From Psococerastis gibbosa (taxonomy: Eukaryota; Arthropoda; Insecta; Psocodea; Psocidae), in assembly GCA_963971405.1 (NCBI GenBank), contig OZ020488.1:8807261-8871260 (forward strand): a DNA stretch of 64,000 nucleotides, written 5' to 3'. This document shows, one piece after another, positions 32,271-43,195 of the stretch. The stretch's first letter is position 1. Each line of letters opens with the position of its first letter. Position numbers and translations under genes: made by a program. The notes beneath the pieces were generated by a model that saw only the letters and a list, made by a program, of their open reading frames with translations, made no database searches and was not told the DNA's origin.

Positions 32271-32965
32271 ACCCCCCCCCCCGTCTTCTGTTGTCCACAT
32301 ACGTCACTTAAAAAGATAGGCTTATGACAGAACTTATCCATCCGCCAACAAACACAGAGACATTGAATTTTAAAATGGTGGAGACAAATTAACCTAGAAT
32401 ATAATAGCTGATTCCCAAAAATCCTATAAATTTTACAAGAGTACACTTGGAGTAACTCCTTCACCTAATTGGAGCAATCACGACCGCGCCAATTTTATCG
32501 ACCATTGACATATAAACGCTCAAAATTACGTCGCAAATTTTGCATAACTTTAACGAAAAAGACATCACAGATGACAAAAGGCCATAAATGAGACACCCAG
32601 TACGACATAAAAAGTTTTTAAGAGCGACGAGGGCTATCAGTTGAAAATGAATCCCTTTTGATACATAATTTGAGAATCGGTTTTACGATCCTTGTAACGA
32701 GCTTGGACGTAACGAGGGCGGCATTAAAAGTATTTGATAGCTACTCTGATAATTAAGTCAGCAAAAGACTTTGTCATTCTGAGACCGGCTGAGTTATTAA
32801 TTAGATATAGCTCAACTTCTTTACACCGGAGGAAGTGACGTCATTTCGTTATCAAGTAGACAACACTATCAGTTTTCTGCACCAAGTCAAATTTTTGGGG
32901 AAATGTCGATCGACTGAGGAATATGTAAAAAGAAGAAATGTTTGTCTACGTTGTCTTACATACAG
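32271..32965. other. Unassigned stretch
   Basis: C run at 32272-32282; no other assignable feature. Confidence 0.25.
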
Positions 32966-33179
32966 TAGGGGGTATTCACTCTGTTTGCTGGTTTTCCCAA
33001 ACGAAAAGTACAATACAATACAATAAATTTATATTTCCATAAAAAGTTCGGGTAGGTCGGGTAAAATCGGAAACGTAGAGATACACGTTTCCATGGCAAT
33101 TATTTTTCTACGTAGAAAAGCTGGAGTTTAATTCCTACTTTCCATTAGGGAAAACCAAACAGAGTGATGAATACCCCTA
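32966..33179. mobile_element. TIR element, AGGGGGTATTCACTCTG ends
   Basis: Left end GGGGGTATTCACTCTGTTTG and right end CAAACAGAGTGATGAATACC are inverted repeats of about 38 bp. A (TACAA)n patch near 33009-33023 followed by TTTATATTTCC looks like another inserted 3' end. Flanked by TA on both sides. Confidence 0.7.
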
Positions 33180-33205
33180 ATTACGTACTATCACATTGAC
33201 TACAG

Positions 33206-33383
33206 TTATGCCGTAGCCAAGATTTTTTTCGGGGGGGGGGGGGGTTAGAATTTTTATTGGATACTATATAGTGGTTTCTATTTTTCCTCTCAAAATCCGA
33301 TTCCGATATCAAGCCATTTCATTTGGGGGGGGGGGAGGTTTGAACCCCCATGAACCCACCCCCCCCCCTTGGCTACGGCCTTG
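33206..33383. mobile_element. hAT-like MITE, CAAGGCCGTAGCC family
   Basis: Colinear with 10190-10364: GCCGTAGCCAAG at the left, G runs at about 33230 and 33326, CTTGGCTACGGCC at the right. Target duplication eroded. Confidence 0.75.
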
Positions 33384-34565
33384 CCACCAGATATTGTGAC
33401 TAGCTGCGAATATAACGAATAAGCAGTCCCCGACCAAGCATCGGCAGAGGGTGTGGCAGGGACGGATCCAGCCTATTTGGGGGGGGGGGGGTAGTTGCGG
33501 GTCAAAATAGGAAAAACATATGTAAGATCGATTAAATCAGAGCGTAATAAATTAATTTACAATAGGTTTACCGAATTTTTTTGGGTGCAGCTACCCTCGA
33601 AGGTGGAGGAACTCAATGAAAAGTCAATGGCAGATGGATGCAAAAAGCTACGGGAAACCACTTCAGTAAAATTCCCTAGTACATTCATCATGACTAAGTA
33701 CATTCGATGCTCTACGTACTTGACTTGACTTTTGGAGAGTCCGAAGTACGGTATTTACGTGTTTACAACTGTCATGATAATCGCTGGGAGGCATTCAAAG
33801 GAGAAGAGGAAGAAATATTCCTCTGCATTGAGATATTCAGTACGTGATCTGGCTATTATCTGGTTCGTCAGGGACTTTACCACCCCCTCCCCCTCTGTCA
33901 TTTCTCGCCAACGGTTACCCAGCTATGAAATCATACTTGAAGGGTTACAGAAGCAATGGGAATCCATTAATTTGAGTTGACACCCGGGGGCTGAGTGCTG
34001 ATCTGTGGGGGGCTTGGGGTACCATGACGAATGGCCCCCCTCTCTCCCCCGCCCCCCTCTGTATCATGTGGTTGATTTACGGGTCGTGTAAACTGACCGA
34101 TATAGCATCAGTCCTCCCGCATATTTGTATGTTGTCGCCCGTGTGTACGGACCTTAACTATTATTTCTTGGAATTTTTACAGTTCATCTGACACATCCCT
34201 TTATTTTATCTTACCCCTGCTGTTTATACCGGAAGGTGTTTTTCATATTGTATAGACTAGGGCTTTATATGGGTGAATTTATTACAAAAACTTTTTTTAT
34301 GGTGTCCCCATATTTTTTTGCAATGTAAAACACTGGTAGTGTAAAATTTATTGGGGATCTTGTTCTTGCTGTATTATTGTCTGAAATTTGTTTTAAATAA
34401 TTGTTTAAATATGCTGTTAATCCATAATCTGATGACTTTTCAACCCATAAAATTGTTAAAAAAGCATAAAAACCTACTTTTACGTTTTTATTTATTTCTC
34501 AGGGACACAATAAAAATATTTTCGGCTTTAAAATATAAATTCCCTTTGTTAAACTGCGATGCACT
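33384..34565. other. Unassigned stretch
   Basis: A hAT-like left end CAGGGACGGATCCAGCC followed by a G run lies at 33454-33491 with no matching right end. Frames at 33495-33980 and 34351-34593 are not recognisable. Confidence 0.3.
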
Positions 34566-34721
34566 ACTCATTGTTAAAAATAATTTTGTATAATTTTACG
34601 GAATAAAATAAAATTAAAAAAATACACAACCGGTTTCGCCTCACGCCATCGTCAAGTGCGATTGTTTTTTAATTTTATTTTATTACTTAAAACTATACAA
34701 AGTTATTTTTAACAATGAGTG
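34566..34721. mobile_element. Inverted pair with a Penelope-type loop
   Basis: Arms beginning ACTCATTGTTAAAAATAA and ending TTATTTTTAACAATGAGT pair over about 55 bp. The loop carries GGTTTCGCCTCACGCCATCG, whose complement (GACGATGGCGTGAGGCGAAAC) resembles the degenerate hammerhead-like strings near Penelope ends. Confidence 0.5.
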
Positions 34722-35007
34722 ACAGCAAGTTTTACAAAGTTACTAAGGAGACCATTATGTTTATGCGATGCACAACTTTAAAGTGGCTAAACAACCAATA
34801 TCTCGCTTCAAAATTTTATTTCCATTAACATTGAGTTGTTTTCGTTTTGTTTTTTTTCGCCCCCACAACCAATCTATCAAAGGGCAAGCAACCTACTTAC
34901 AATCTATATGAATTTAAAAATATCATTGGAACTGTTTTTGGGAATTTGTTAAGCCGTTTTTTGGAGTTTTTCGAGGGTAAACCCCCCAAAATTGAGTTAC
35001 CTCGATA

Positions 35008-35216
35008 TAATATTTAAGCGACTTCGGTGGCAATGTAGCGTGCTGGTACTTGTGCGAGTCTCTTAGACACCTTGCGGTCGGAGACGTGTCGCAACTCGAC
35101 ACAAGTACTTATTAGGTGACTTAGTGTGGCGATTGAAGAGGTTAATCGGATACATTCATTAAATTGTTTGTACACGATTTAACCTTAAAAATAATAATAA
35201 TAATAATAATAAATAT
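35008..35216 (+). mobile_element. SINE-C-like insertion
   Basis: GCGACTTCGGTGGCAATGTA start, GCGGTCGGAGAC block and an (AAT)n tail at about 35191-35211. ATATAAT occurs at both edges and may be the target duplication. Confidence 0.6.
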
Positions 35217-35328
35217 ATAATGTACCGAGATATGATTTTGCGATTTTGCCTATAATCTCATCCAAACCCCCTAAGTAATTTGCCCATAAATATACGAAAA
35301 GGCAGATATACCAACAGACAGGCAGACC

Positions 35329-36436
35329 CAGAGGCGGACACAGCGACCGGCACTGAGGGCAATTGCCCCCCCCCCCTTTGGCCAGCAGTTATAGTCCTTG
35401 CCTATAAAATCTAAGTGTTACTGCACTCAAAATGCGTAAAACCTCACCATTTCAGCCCTATTTTTCAAAAACTTTCTCCCGGGGGAGAACCCCGGGCCCC
35501 CCGTGTCCACAATTCTTTTGATTCTTTTTAATATATAAGTCTTATTGCTCTTGAAATGCGTAAAACCCCAATATTTCAGCTCTCTGGCCATTGGCGTAAA
35601 TTCCCAAAATTTCTGGGGGGGGGGGGGGCTTTAGACTTTGATCCCCCGGAGAAAAAAAAAATCGATAAAGGGGCCGAAATTAGTGAGGTTTTACGCATAT
35701 GATACCCTGGAGAAAGGGGGGCCCGGGGGTCTCCCCCGGAGAAAAAAATTGATAAATGGGCTGAAATTAGTGAGGTTTTACGAATATTTTACCCTGGAGG
35801 AAGGGGGGCCCGGGGGTCTCCCCCGGAGAAAAAAATTGATGAATAGGCCCAAATCAGGGAGGTTTTACGCACTTTGCAAGCAGTACAGTTGAGATTTTAC
35901 TGACATACTGTGCCTTTCGCCTTTATAACGTCTTTGTCACCAGAAATACTGGGGGGGGGGGGCTTAGCCCAGGACCCCCCAATTTACGCCAATGTTTGCA
36001 AGCAGTACAAAATTGAGATATTGCAACGGTGAATAAACCCGCCATTGAGGGGGGCCCGGAGAAAAATTTGGAAAAAATAGCTCTGAAGTATTGGGGTTTT
36101 AAGCATTTTTAGTAGCGAAATATATTTTTTGTGAAAGTACTTGGTCAATATGTTGATGTTTTTCATGTAAAATAGGCCTAATCATACTATAAGAATTAAT
36201 TTCTCTTTCATTGTTGTGCATACTATGCTGCCTTTAGCCTCCATAACGTCTTTGTCACCAGAAATCCTGGGGGGGGGGGGCTACGGGTGGACCCCCCTAT
36301 TTCCGCCAATGCCTCCGGCTCCTGAGCAACTTTTATGAAAGTGGGTGGAGAGGCGCCAAATTATACACCCTTGAAAACCTATTGTTACGCCACTGACAAG
36401 TGCCTCCTCCTTTTATGAGGTCTGGGACCGCCTCTG
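35329..36436. mobile_element. Non-autonomous hAT, 1108 bp
   Basis: GGCAGACC is duplicated at 35321-35328 and 36437-36444. The ends are CAGAGGCGG and CCGCCTCTG. The interior has many G/C runs and about three tandem units of 88 bp at 35641-35880. The 84-codon frame there is the repeat itself, not a transposase. Confidence 0.9.
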
Positions 36437-36616
36437 GGCAGACCGACACACAGACGGACAGACATTTCGTAAAAACCACTTTTTTTGGATTCCTGGTACC
36501 TCAAAACGTGTAAATCCACTGAAATATCGAAACCGAAAATTCCGACCGCTACAAAGCTTTCCTTATCCCATCTAGGCCTAGATACTCATAACGTATTGTA
36601 TAAACAGGAAAGCAAT

Positions 36617-37569
36617 AAATAAATATTCAAGCCCAGCTATCATTGAACCTTCTGTTTTACAAACAACAGCTCTACAGCAATTAAAGCCGAAAATACTGCT
36701 CCTTCGCCAATTCAGCCAGTAGTCACACAGTCGTAACAAAGAAGAGGAAAAACAAAACAGTTTTGCTCACATCCTCTTGTTGTTGGGCCCACACACACGG
36801 ATTCGGTAGTTTCAGGAAGGGCTAGTTGAAACTATATAGGGGGAGCAAACGAGCCGTGGCTTTTAAAACCCCCTCCCCTTTCTTACCTACGCACCTCCTC
36901 CTCATACAGGCTTTCAACTTTTCTTCCAAAATGGCCCCAAGTAAGACACGTGTTAGATGGAACTTTCATAGGTACGTGCTCCCACACGTGTACTTTCTTT
37001 TTTGCCTTTGGTTGAAATGAGGTTGCAACCATTTGTCCCGAAATTGGTCTCATTTCTGACTTATTCGTAGGGGGAAAGGTCTCATTCGGAGGCGGATACA
37101 CGTAGTTTTTTTTCTTCTTCGGAAGATAAATTGGTTGCTTTTGGCGGAACGGTTTCTCAGGATGATGCAAATTCGGGAATTGAGTCAATCTACTTTATAC
37201 GGGTTTCTACCCTATAGAAACCTTTTTTATCTTCCAGGTCCATACGAACTGTACTTTTCTAGATATTTTGGACAAACAATTTTCTGAATTTTCGGGTGTA
37301 TTGGTTTGTGTCAGGTTAGGCACATTATACTTTACTGCATCTATTAATTTTGGCATTCATAACTACTGTTTAATAATTAATAACAATAAATAAATTATAA
37401 CATAATTAATGTTGACATTCATAAGTTAAACATTCAGCAAATATTTTAGTGTGCAAGTCTGCAATAATGTTAAAAGAGACAGATTAACATAATACCTATC
37501 CTATGGACGCTAGTGATAAAAACTACAGTAGTCTTCAATTGGTATAGGTTAATGGCAATGGGGTAATGT
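36617..37569. other. Unassigned stretch
   Basis: No repeat match inside the window. Frames at 36826-37188 on both strands are not recognisable. Confidence 0.3.
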
Positions 37570-37780
37570 TATTTAACATAGGGTTAGTTGGACTTACATT
37601 GCTTGCTGTGTTAATAGTCATTAGAGGCATGGGTCTCACAGTCATCAAACAATTAGGGGAATGTAAGGGGGAGGGGGCGACGTTTTAGGAGTGAGTGTTA
37701 CTCCCATCATCAGGCTTAGTCCTGACTGTGACAATTAACACGGCAGCCAATGTAAGTCAAACAAACCTCCTTTAAATACA
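37570..37780. mobile_element. Penelope-like inverted pair
   Basis: GGTTAGTTGGACTTACATTG...GTGTTAAT at 37576-37612 returns inverted at about 37732-37772. Same family as 28015-28715. The loop holds the motif at 37681-37713. Confidence 0.6.
37681..37713 (-). ncRNA. Degraded hammerhead-like motif
   Basis: The minus strand reads CTGATGA, then a six-pair GGGAGT/ACTCCT stem (one G-U), then TAAAA in place of GAAA. The conserved G is lost, so it is probably inactive, while the stem is better paired than at 28560. Confidence 0.4.
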
Positions 37781-37826
37781 GTAGTATTGTTGTGTTTGCC
37801 GAGGCTTAGTGAATTAATACATTCGG

Positions 37827-38034
37827 GTATAGTCCACGCAAAATGACAAAGGTATGAACATGGAATGTTTTGATCCTGTGCAACACTGTAAAAATATTCG
37901 TTGCACCATTTTGTGTTACCTTGTTGCATTGGATGCAAGGCATAACAAAAATCGTGCAAAGAATATTTTTGGTAGTGTTGCACAGGATCAAAATATTCCA
38001 TGTCCATACTTTTCTCATTTTGCGTGGACTATAC
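37827..38034. mobile_element. Long hairpin element (TA-flanked MITE?)
   Basis: Arms of about 100 bp: TAGTCCACGCAAAATGA...TTTTGATCCTGTGCAACACT and their complement, with a few-base loop near 37936. Flanked by TA on both sides, as in Tc1/mariner-type MITEs. The two opposed open frames arise from the palindrome. Confidence 0.7.
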
Positions 38035-39396
38035 GTAAGAGCGTATAAAGTGTATTTTAAATTTTTTATGAGGGGCCACGTTGGATAATATATGACAAAA
38101 AAATGTGTGGTAGGTGTTAGATAACTCTTTTACATACAAGGCGGGACATATTACCTTCCTACGCGGGGCACTTATGCAAATATCGTGCATATTCTGTACA
38201 GCACCGTCTCTCATTTCTGGTATTGTTAATTCACTATATTTTTTAATTTATTTGAGTAATATAGAAAATATTTTATACACGGCTGTATACAGGATTTTTT
38301 TTATCGGCCGGGGTCAAACCAACGCTCACAAAACTTTATTATCTTTATAATAGGCCTATAAATATAAGACAATATATATAACTTAATAATATAAATTAAT
38401 AGTAATGACTTAATAATGTGCTACGTCCTACAATTATAAAAACACAACTGCCATCGTCAAGTGTACGAAAACAGTCACAACGAAAAGGCATGCATGATAA
38501 AAGCTAAACTCAGTGTCAAGATACGTACAGTAAAGCATATGGTATTTATATCTGCATATTCAAAATATTTGACAACAGGTCAACAGCATATTACAATAAT
38601 TATTGGTAGAGGGACCCCAAAGGATTAACTCGTGCTGGGAACGCCTATATTAACTTGTTAACAGTTAAACTTTTGTTTTTACTTATTACTCTTGGCCGGT
38701 AGACCCCAGATGATATATTAAGTCCGTGAATGCCTCGCATTGCACAAGCTAAACATAGTTGCGGGTTGTTGTCGCAGAGGTACCTACCTACCCCTAAAAT
38801 CTGCTAGGTACTCTACCCCGCACCCTGCATTCAGTCTTAATATTGCAACGGCTCCGATAGGTTATAATTATTTACCTATTGTTAATTTACTTTAATTTTA
38901 TTAGTTGTGGTTGTAGTGCTCTCGTGTTTGTGTTATTAATTCATATTATATAGTGTTTATTGTGCTCATCCCTGCTGCGATTCCTGCGGATACTTTGCAA
39001 GCCACGGACTCCAGCAGTAGATAAGTAGCGTAGCCAATTCACCTAAAACACATACACCCAGACACCTTACAGCACCACACTATACATTACATATTATAAT
39101 AGGTCTACCTACTGTACTACACCTTCACCGCGTAAGCAGAGTACGGTAGGCTTATTCTTTTATCTCTTATTCTCTTACCAATCATATTATTTTTATACAG
39201 TCCACTCATTTCATAGGTACCTAAACCTCCAGGAGCGTAATTTGGAGTTCCTAGTTATTAGCTTATTAGGATACGCCCCTGTTGTGAGTTAGGTACTTAT
39301 TTTTATTTTACTGAGCTATCGCAGAAAACCACATATTATGAATAATAATAACTTATTAATCCATTGAAAACATTGAGAATATTCAGTAAGTACTGG
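38035..39396. other. Unassigned stretch
   Basis: AT-rich. A 51-bp segment (39229-39279) bounded by CAGGAGCG and CGCCCCTG may be a collapsed hAT relic. Nothing else assignable. Confidence 0.3.
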
Positions 39397-39399
39397 TAA

Positions 39400-39793
39400 G
39401 GCGCGGTTTCCACCGACCTCTAAGTGCAAAATACACTACGGTGACGTGGTAGCAGACATTCAAGACTTAGGCGGGGTTTCCGATGACCTCTCATTGCAGA
39501 AAGCACATGACATTGACGGAAATTTGAATTTTTCTTTTTATAGAAATCTATTAAATTGTTTGGACTTAACATATCCCATGACGCCATTTTTTAATTTTAG
39601 TTTGTTTGTTTGTGATTTTACTCTATGATCATTGATCAATTTTAACTATGGCCTAGAGTAAAACAAAAATTTCCGTCAATGTCATTTGCATTCTGCAATG
39701 AGAGGTCGGTGGAAACCACGCCTTTATTAATGATATCTGCTACCACGTCACCGTATGTGTAATTTGCATTTAGAGGTCGGTGGAAACCGCGCC
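39400..39793. mobile_element. Composite foldback MITE, copy 3 (variant termini)
   Basis: TAA at 39397-39399 and 39794-39796. Outer ends GGCGCGGTTTCCACCGACC and GGTCGGTGGAAACCGCGCC. An inner element (39470-39722) has its own ends GGCGGGGTTTCC and GGAAACCACGCC and sits after TTA at the centre of the outer palindrome. Confidence 0.85.
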
Positions 39794-39796
39794 TAA

Positions 39797-40131
39797 GCTT
39801 GAATTGAGGCGCTCTGTGAAGTATAAGCTACATTGCATAGCATATATATCGAGCAATTATAAAAAGCGATAAAGGACATTATAAACAAATGATTAAATAC
39901 TGTAAATTTCCTAGCAAAACACGCAATCAGATTAAGGATGAGCTATGGCAAAAACATGGGGGAGGGGGCAGCAGCCGAAAAAGAAGTAATAAATGACCCT
40001 TATAAATAGATGATGACTAAAAACCTGTTCCTTCACTTCGCATCCACTCATGGCGACGCAGTAGGGGGGGGGGGGGGCAGCAGACCACAGTCGCTCAAGT
40101 GAGGGGAACAATGCCATAGATTATGATTATC
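39797..40131. other. Unassigned stretch
   Basis: G run at about 40063-40077; no other assignable feature. Confidence 0.25.
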
Positions 40132-40208
40132 TAGACCACTTAATTACTTACCAGAAGGGGGACGTAGTACTTTTGATGAAACAGCCACTTGTCCGTTCTT
40201 TCGAAAAA
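40132..40208 (+). repeat. Direct repeat, upstream unit
   Basis: CTAGACCACTTAATTACTTA...GTCCGTTCTTTCGAA recurs in diverged form at 40581-40656, about 450 bp downstream, with a hAT element between. Confidence 0.7.
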
Positions 40209-40260
40209 TAACATTAAACGTTTTGGAGACCAAAGCTATGGAAATCGAGGACAGCCTGGA

Positions 40261-40560
40261 CAGGGGTTCCCAAGCTGTTTTGTCCGTGGACCACAAGATT
40301 ATTTTATGATTTTCCGTAGACCACCATAGCAGGGAAATTGTCAAATTCTACGATGATTTCTGCCTACAATTACATGCTAATATTTTATTAAATGTTTAGA
40401 GCTGGTATAGGTTGGATTTTATAGTTTAGTGCCAAAACTTACTATATTTTACTTCAAATTTCCAATATCTCAGCTGATTTTTCTTATTTCTTACCGTGGA
40501 CCACCTGATTTATGGCTGTGGATCACCGGTGGTCCATGGACCACAGTTTGGGAACCCTTG
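40261..40560. mobile_element. hAT element, CAGGGGTTCCCAA ends
   Basis: Ends CAGGGGTTCCCAAGCTGT and CAGTTTGGGAACCCTTG, with GTGGACCAC sub-terminal motifs, typical of a widespread hAT end. Flanking octamers AGCCTGGA and ATCTAGGA match at only five of eight bases. No coding capacity. Confidence 0.75.
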
Positions 40561-40580
40561 ATCTAGGAAATCTAGAATCT

Positions 40581-40656
40581 AGACCGCTTAATTACTTAAC
40601 AGAATGTGGAGGAAGTAAATTCGATGAAGCAGCCATTTGTCCATTCTTTCGAATAA
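40581..40656 (+). repeat. Direct repeat, downstream unit
   Basis: Diverged copy of 40132-40208, running directly into the LINE-A' coding remnant. Confidence 0.7.
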
Positions 40657-40813
40657 GGGAAGATAGAAGGACTGAAGGCTACCGGCAGAAGAAGAACATC
40701 TTGGTTGAAAAACCTAAGACAGTCATTAGGCAAGAGTACCACTTCCCTATTCAGAGCAGCAGTCTTCTAGGTCCAAATTGCCATGATGATGGCCAGTCTC
40801 TGATAGAAGAAGT
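40657..40813 (+). pseudogene. LINE-A' 3' end
   Basis: Reads KIEGLKATGRRRTSWLKNLR then a frame-shifted tail to a GAAGAAG end at about 40806-40813, where it meets LINE-B tail to tail. Confidence 0.65.
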
Positions 40814-41205
40814 CTTCTTCTTCTGGGTCTACAGCCCTTGATGGGCTTCGGCCTGCCCGACAACTCTCCTCCAGTCATCTCAGTTTTCTACAATGATCCG
40901 CCATCTACGGACTCCCAACAAGCAAAAGTCAGTTTCCAACTCATCCTTCCAGTGTTGTCGAGGACGTCCCCGCTAGTCGTCTTCATGTCATGCTTGCTTT
41001 GTAAATCTTGTTCGGCATGCGGTCGTCTGACATGTCCCAGCCATCTTAGGCATTGCGATTTTGTAAACCGGACTATGTCTTCCCCGTTGGGTATTGCGTC
41101 TATTTTGGCGTTGTTTCTTACACGCCACTCTCGGTCTTCGCATAGACCCCCCTTATCATCTTTATTTTTCCAATACTCGCAGCTTGTTTGCGCCAGCTAG
41201 ATGCC
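40814..41205 (-). pseudogene. LINE-B reverse transcriptase C-terminus
   Basis: Longest LINE-B piece. The minus strand gives [20 protein letters not shown], then [17 protein letters not shown], then the terminal VRRWR..NDDWRR.VGQAEA-type residues across frame breaks, and a GAAGAAGAAG tail. Confidence 0.75.
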
Positions 41206-41605
41206 AGGAGTCCGTAATCCGTAAGAAGATAAGCTATAATGCAGTATGATGGATAATACACGCTCTAAGCATTCAATGTCAATGCAAGGGAAACATGTTT
41301 AGAAGGAGAATGCTTTGGGGTGGTTGGCGGTGAATGGGATGTGGTGGGAGGCTTAGGTAGGAGCGGGGGGGGGGGGGGGGTGACAAATGAGAAGGACAAC
41401 CCAAGATTACAACTTGGCATCTACTACTACTACATTAACTCAATTCTCTGCAAGACGTCACCAAGTCTTTCGCCCAACCTGAAATATAAACGCTGACAGC
41501 TTTATATATGCCTCTTCAGTGGCGTTGTTTGCAAAGTTTTCCTTTCAGGTTTTAATTTTTTTTTATTCTGTCTGTCACTGGGCTATAGTTGTTTCATATT
41601 GTTTA
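41206..41605. other. Unassigned stretch
   Basis: G run at about 41366-41381; otherwise nothing assignable. Confidence 0.25.
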
Positions 41606-41617
41606 GGAAATCAAAAT

Positions 41618-41885
41618 CAGGACATGTCGAGTAATGTCAGGACATGTCGAGTAGTGTCAGGACATGTCGAGTAGTGTCAGGTAGTGTCAGGACATGTAGA
41701 GCAGTGGTACGGACTCTGACTTGCACCCTAAAGGTTGTTGGTTCGAGCCCCACTCTTGCTACACCTTCTGGCCATGCTTCGAAGGCATGTAAAGCAGGCG
41801 GTCCCGGGCCCTCCTTGTTGAGTGTAAGAGAGGGCTTTATAGTCCTAACTCCGCTAGGTTGGCTTTGTATTAGAACAAAGAAACA
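41618..41885 (+). mobile_element. SINE-A copy with amplified 5' end
   Basis: The first 20 bases (CAGGACATGTCGAGTAGTGT) are repeated three and a half times at 41618-41687 before a full SINE-A with box B-like GGTTCGAGCCC, body and tail GGCTTTGTATTAGAACAAAG. Confidence 0.85.
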
Positions 41886-42722
41886 AAGAACCGGTCCGAG
41901 CTTACTCGAACATGCTTTCCAATTTAACAACATTAGTAGACAGAGAATATGAGTAATTTCATGGTAAATAATTTGTGGTTAAATTTCCGATATCTCGGGG
42001 GGGGGGGGGGGGGGTTGTCCACCTGACGTCACTGGAGGTGAGATAAATTCTAGATAGGTCAGACCAACACATTAATTACCATACACACAGCAATAATGGC
42101 AGGGCACGCATTTGAGCGCGTTTTTTCTATCATTTTTTAAAAAATAATTTTTTGTGCAAAACCAAATATTTTTTTGGGAAAGCAACCTGTCCGGTTTCGA
42201 TACTCAATTTAACACCTAAAACATGCCTGAAGGTAGAAATCATAGATAAATTATTTTTTAGTCATTTTTCATTAAAATTTAGTTATTTTTAATTGTTTAC
42301 CCCCAGAAGCAAATTATCAAGGGGCAAGCAACCCCCCAAATTTTGTTAACATTAATAACGACTACAATATATGTGAATTTAAGAAAAATAGTTGGAGACT
42401 TTTTGGAGAAATAATGTTCTTAGACGTTTCTTTTTTAGTTTTTTGAGAATAAAACCGTCATGAATTGAGTTAGCCTAGCCCAAAATAAAAATAAAAATTC
42501 TCGAGGTATGATTTTCGTGGACCTACATGGTAAATTTCATTAAAATCGACTGAGTAGTTTGCCTGGAAATCGATGAACAGACAGACAGAACGACAGACAG
42601 ACATTTCGTAAAAACCACTTTTTTGGGTTCCTGGGACCTGAAAACGCGTCCGTTGAAATTTCGGAATCGAAAATTTCGACCAAAACAAAGCTTTCCTTGT
42701 ACTACGCATAATTTGGAAAGCA
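41886..42722 (-). mobile_element. Helentron-like repeat, copy H
   Basis: Inserted at the A-rich tail of the SINE-A copy. Both ends present, G run at about 41998-42014, short (GACA)n tract at about 42577-42602. Confidence 0.8.
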
Positions 42723-42983
42723 AAAAGTCCTTATTTATTTATTTATTTATTTAAGATGCGTGATCAGGGGTGATGAACTGATGGTGCAATCTTTTGTCAT
42801 AATTTGCCCCTATAATAAAATAATAATTACCAATCGGGCAAAGAATTGAAGAACTTCAATAAATAAATTAATAAATAAAGTTTTGAACTCCTTCTACAAC
42901 AAAAATACAATACACGGTGAAATTTTGCAATAACAATGAAAGATTTTTTGCAAACCTATAGGCCTACTTCAGTGACTTATTGG

Positions 42984-43195
42984 TTCCTTGTCCAATGCCA
43001 ACGACTCCATGGATTTCGGACATTATTTACATTGTTTCTATAGAAATGTCTGGCCATTTGCTAACTGGTATAGCCTACGTCCTCGATGTCAACCTATACC
43101 GGCTACAAGCGAAAGTGGACAAGCTGAGACAAGCTTACCATTGACGCGATGTAACAGGCGAAGTACCCGAGTACAGACAAGAGTCAAACTAACTT
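42984..43195 (-). repeat. Interspersed repeat R3
   Basis: Reverse complement of the 56489-56730 sequence, sharing CTTGTCCA...CGCTTGTAGCCGGT.TAGG and ATGTCC.AAATCCATGG.GTC. A third piece is at 58308. Nature unknown. Confidence 0.6.

Larger units (their letters stand above)
34860..36616 (-). mobile_element. Helentron-like repeat, copy G, with two insertions
   Basis: Three colinear pieces of one old copy: 34860-35007, 35217-35328 and 36445-36616, ending AACAGGAAAGCAA. It is interrupted by a SINE-C-like insertion and a 1.1-kb hAT. The stem-loop end is missing. Confidence 0.75.

Noticed and set aside
37854-38088. Several overlapping small ORFs on both strands
   Set aside because: All derive from the perfect-looking hairpin at 37827-38034.
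39229-39279. 51-bp segment with CAGGAGCG / CGCCCCTG ends as a mini hAT
   Set aside because: Too short, with no target duplication; kept only as a remark.
41638-41760. tRNA gene in the SINE-A head
   Set aside because: The same head recurs many times attached to a constant body and tail, so it is a SINE promoter region.
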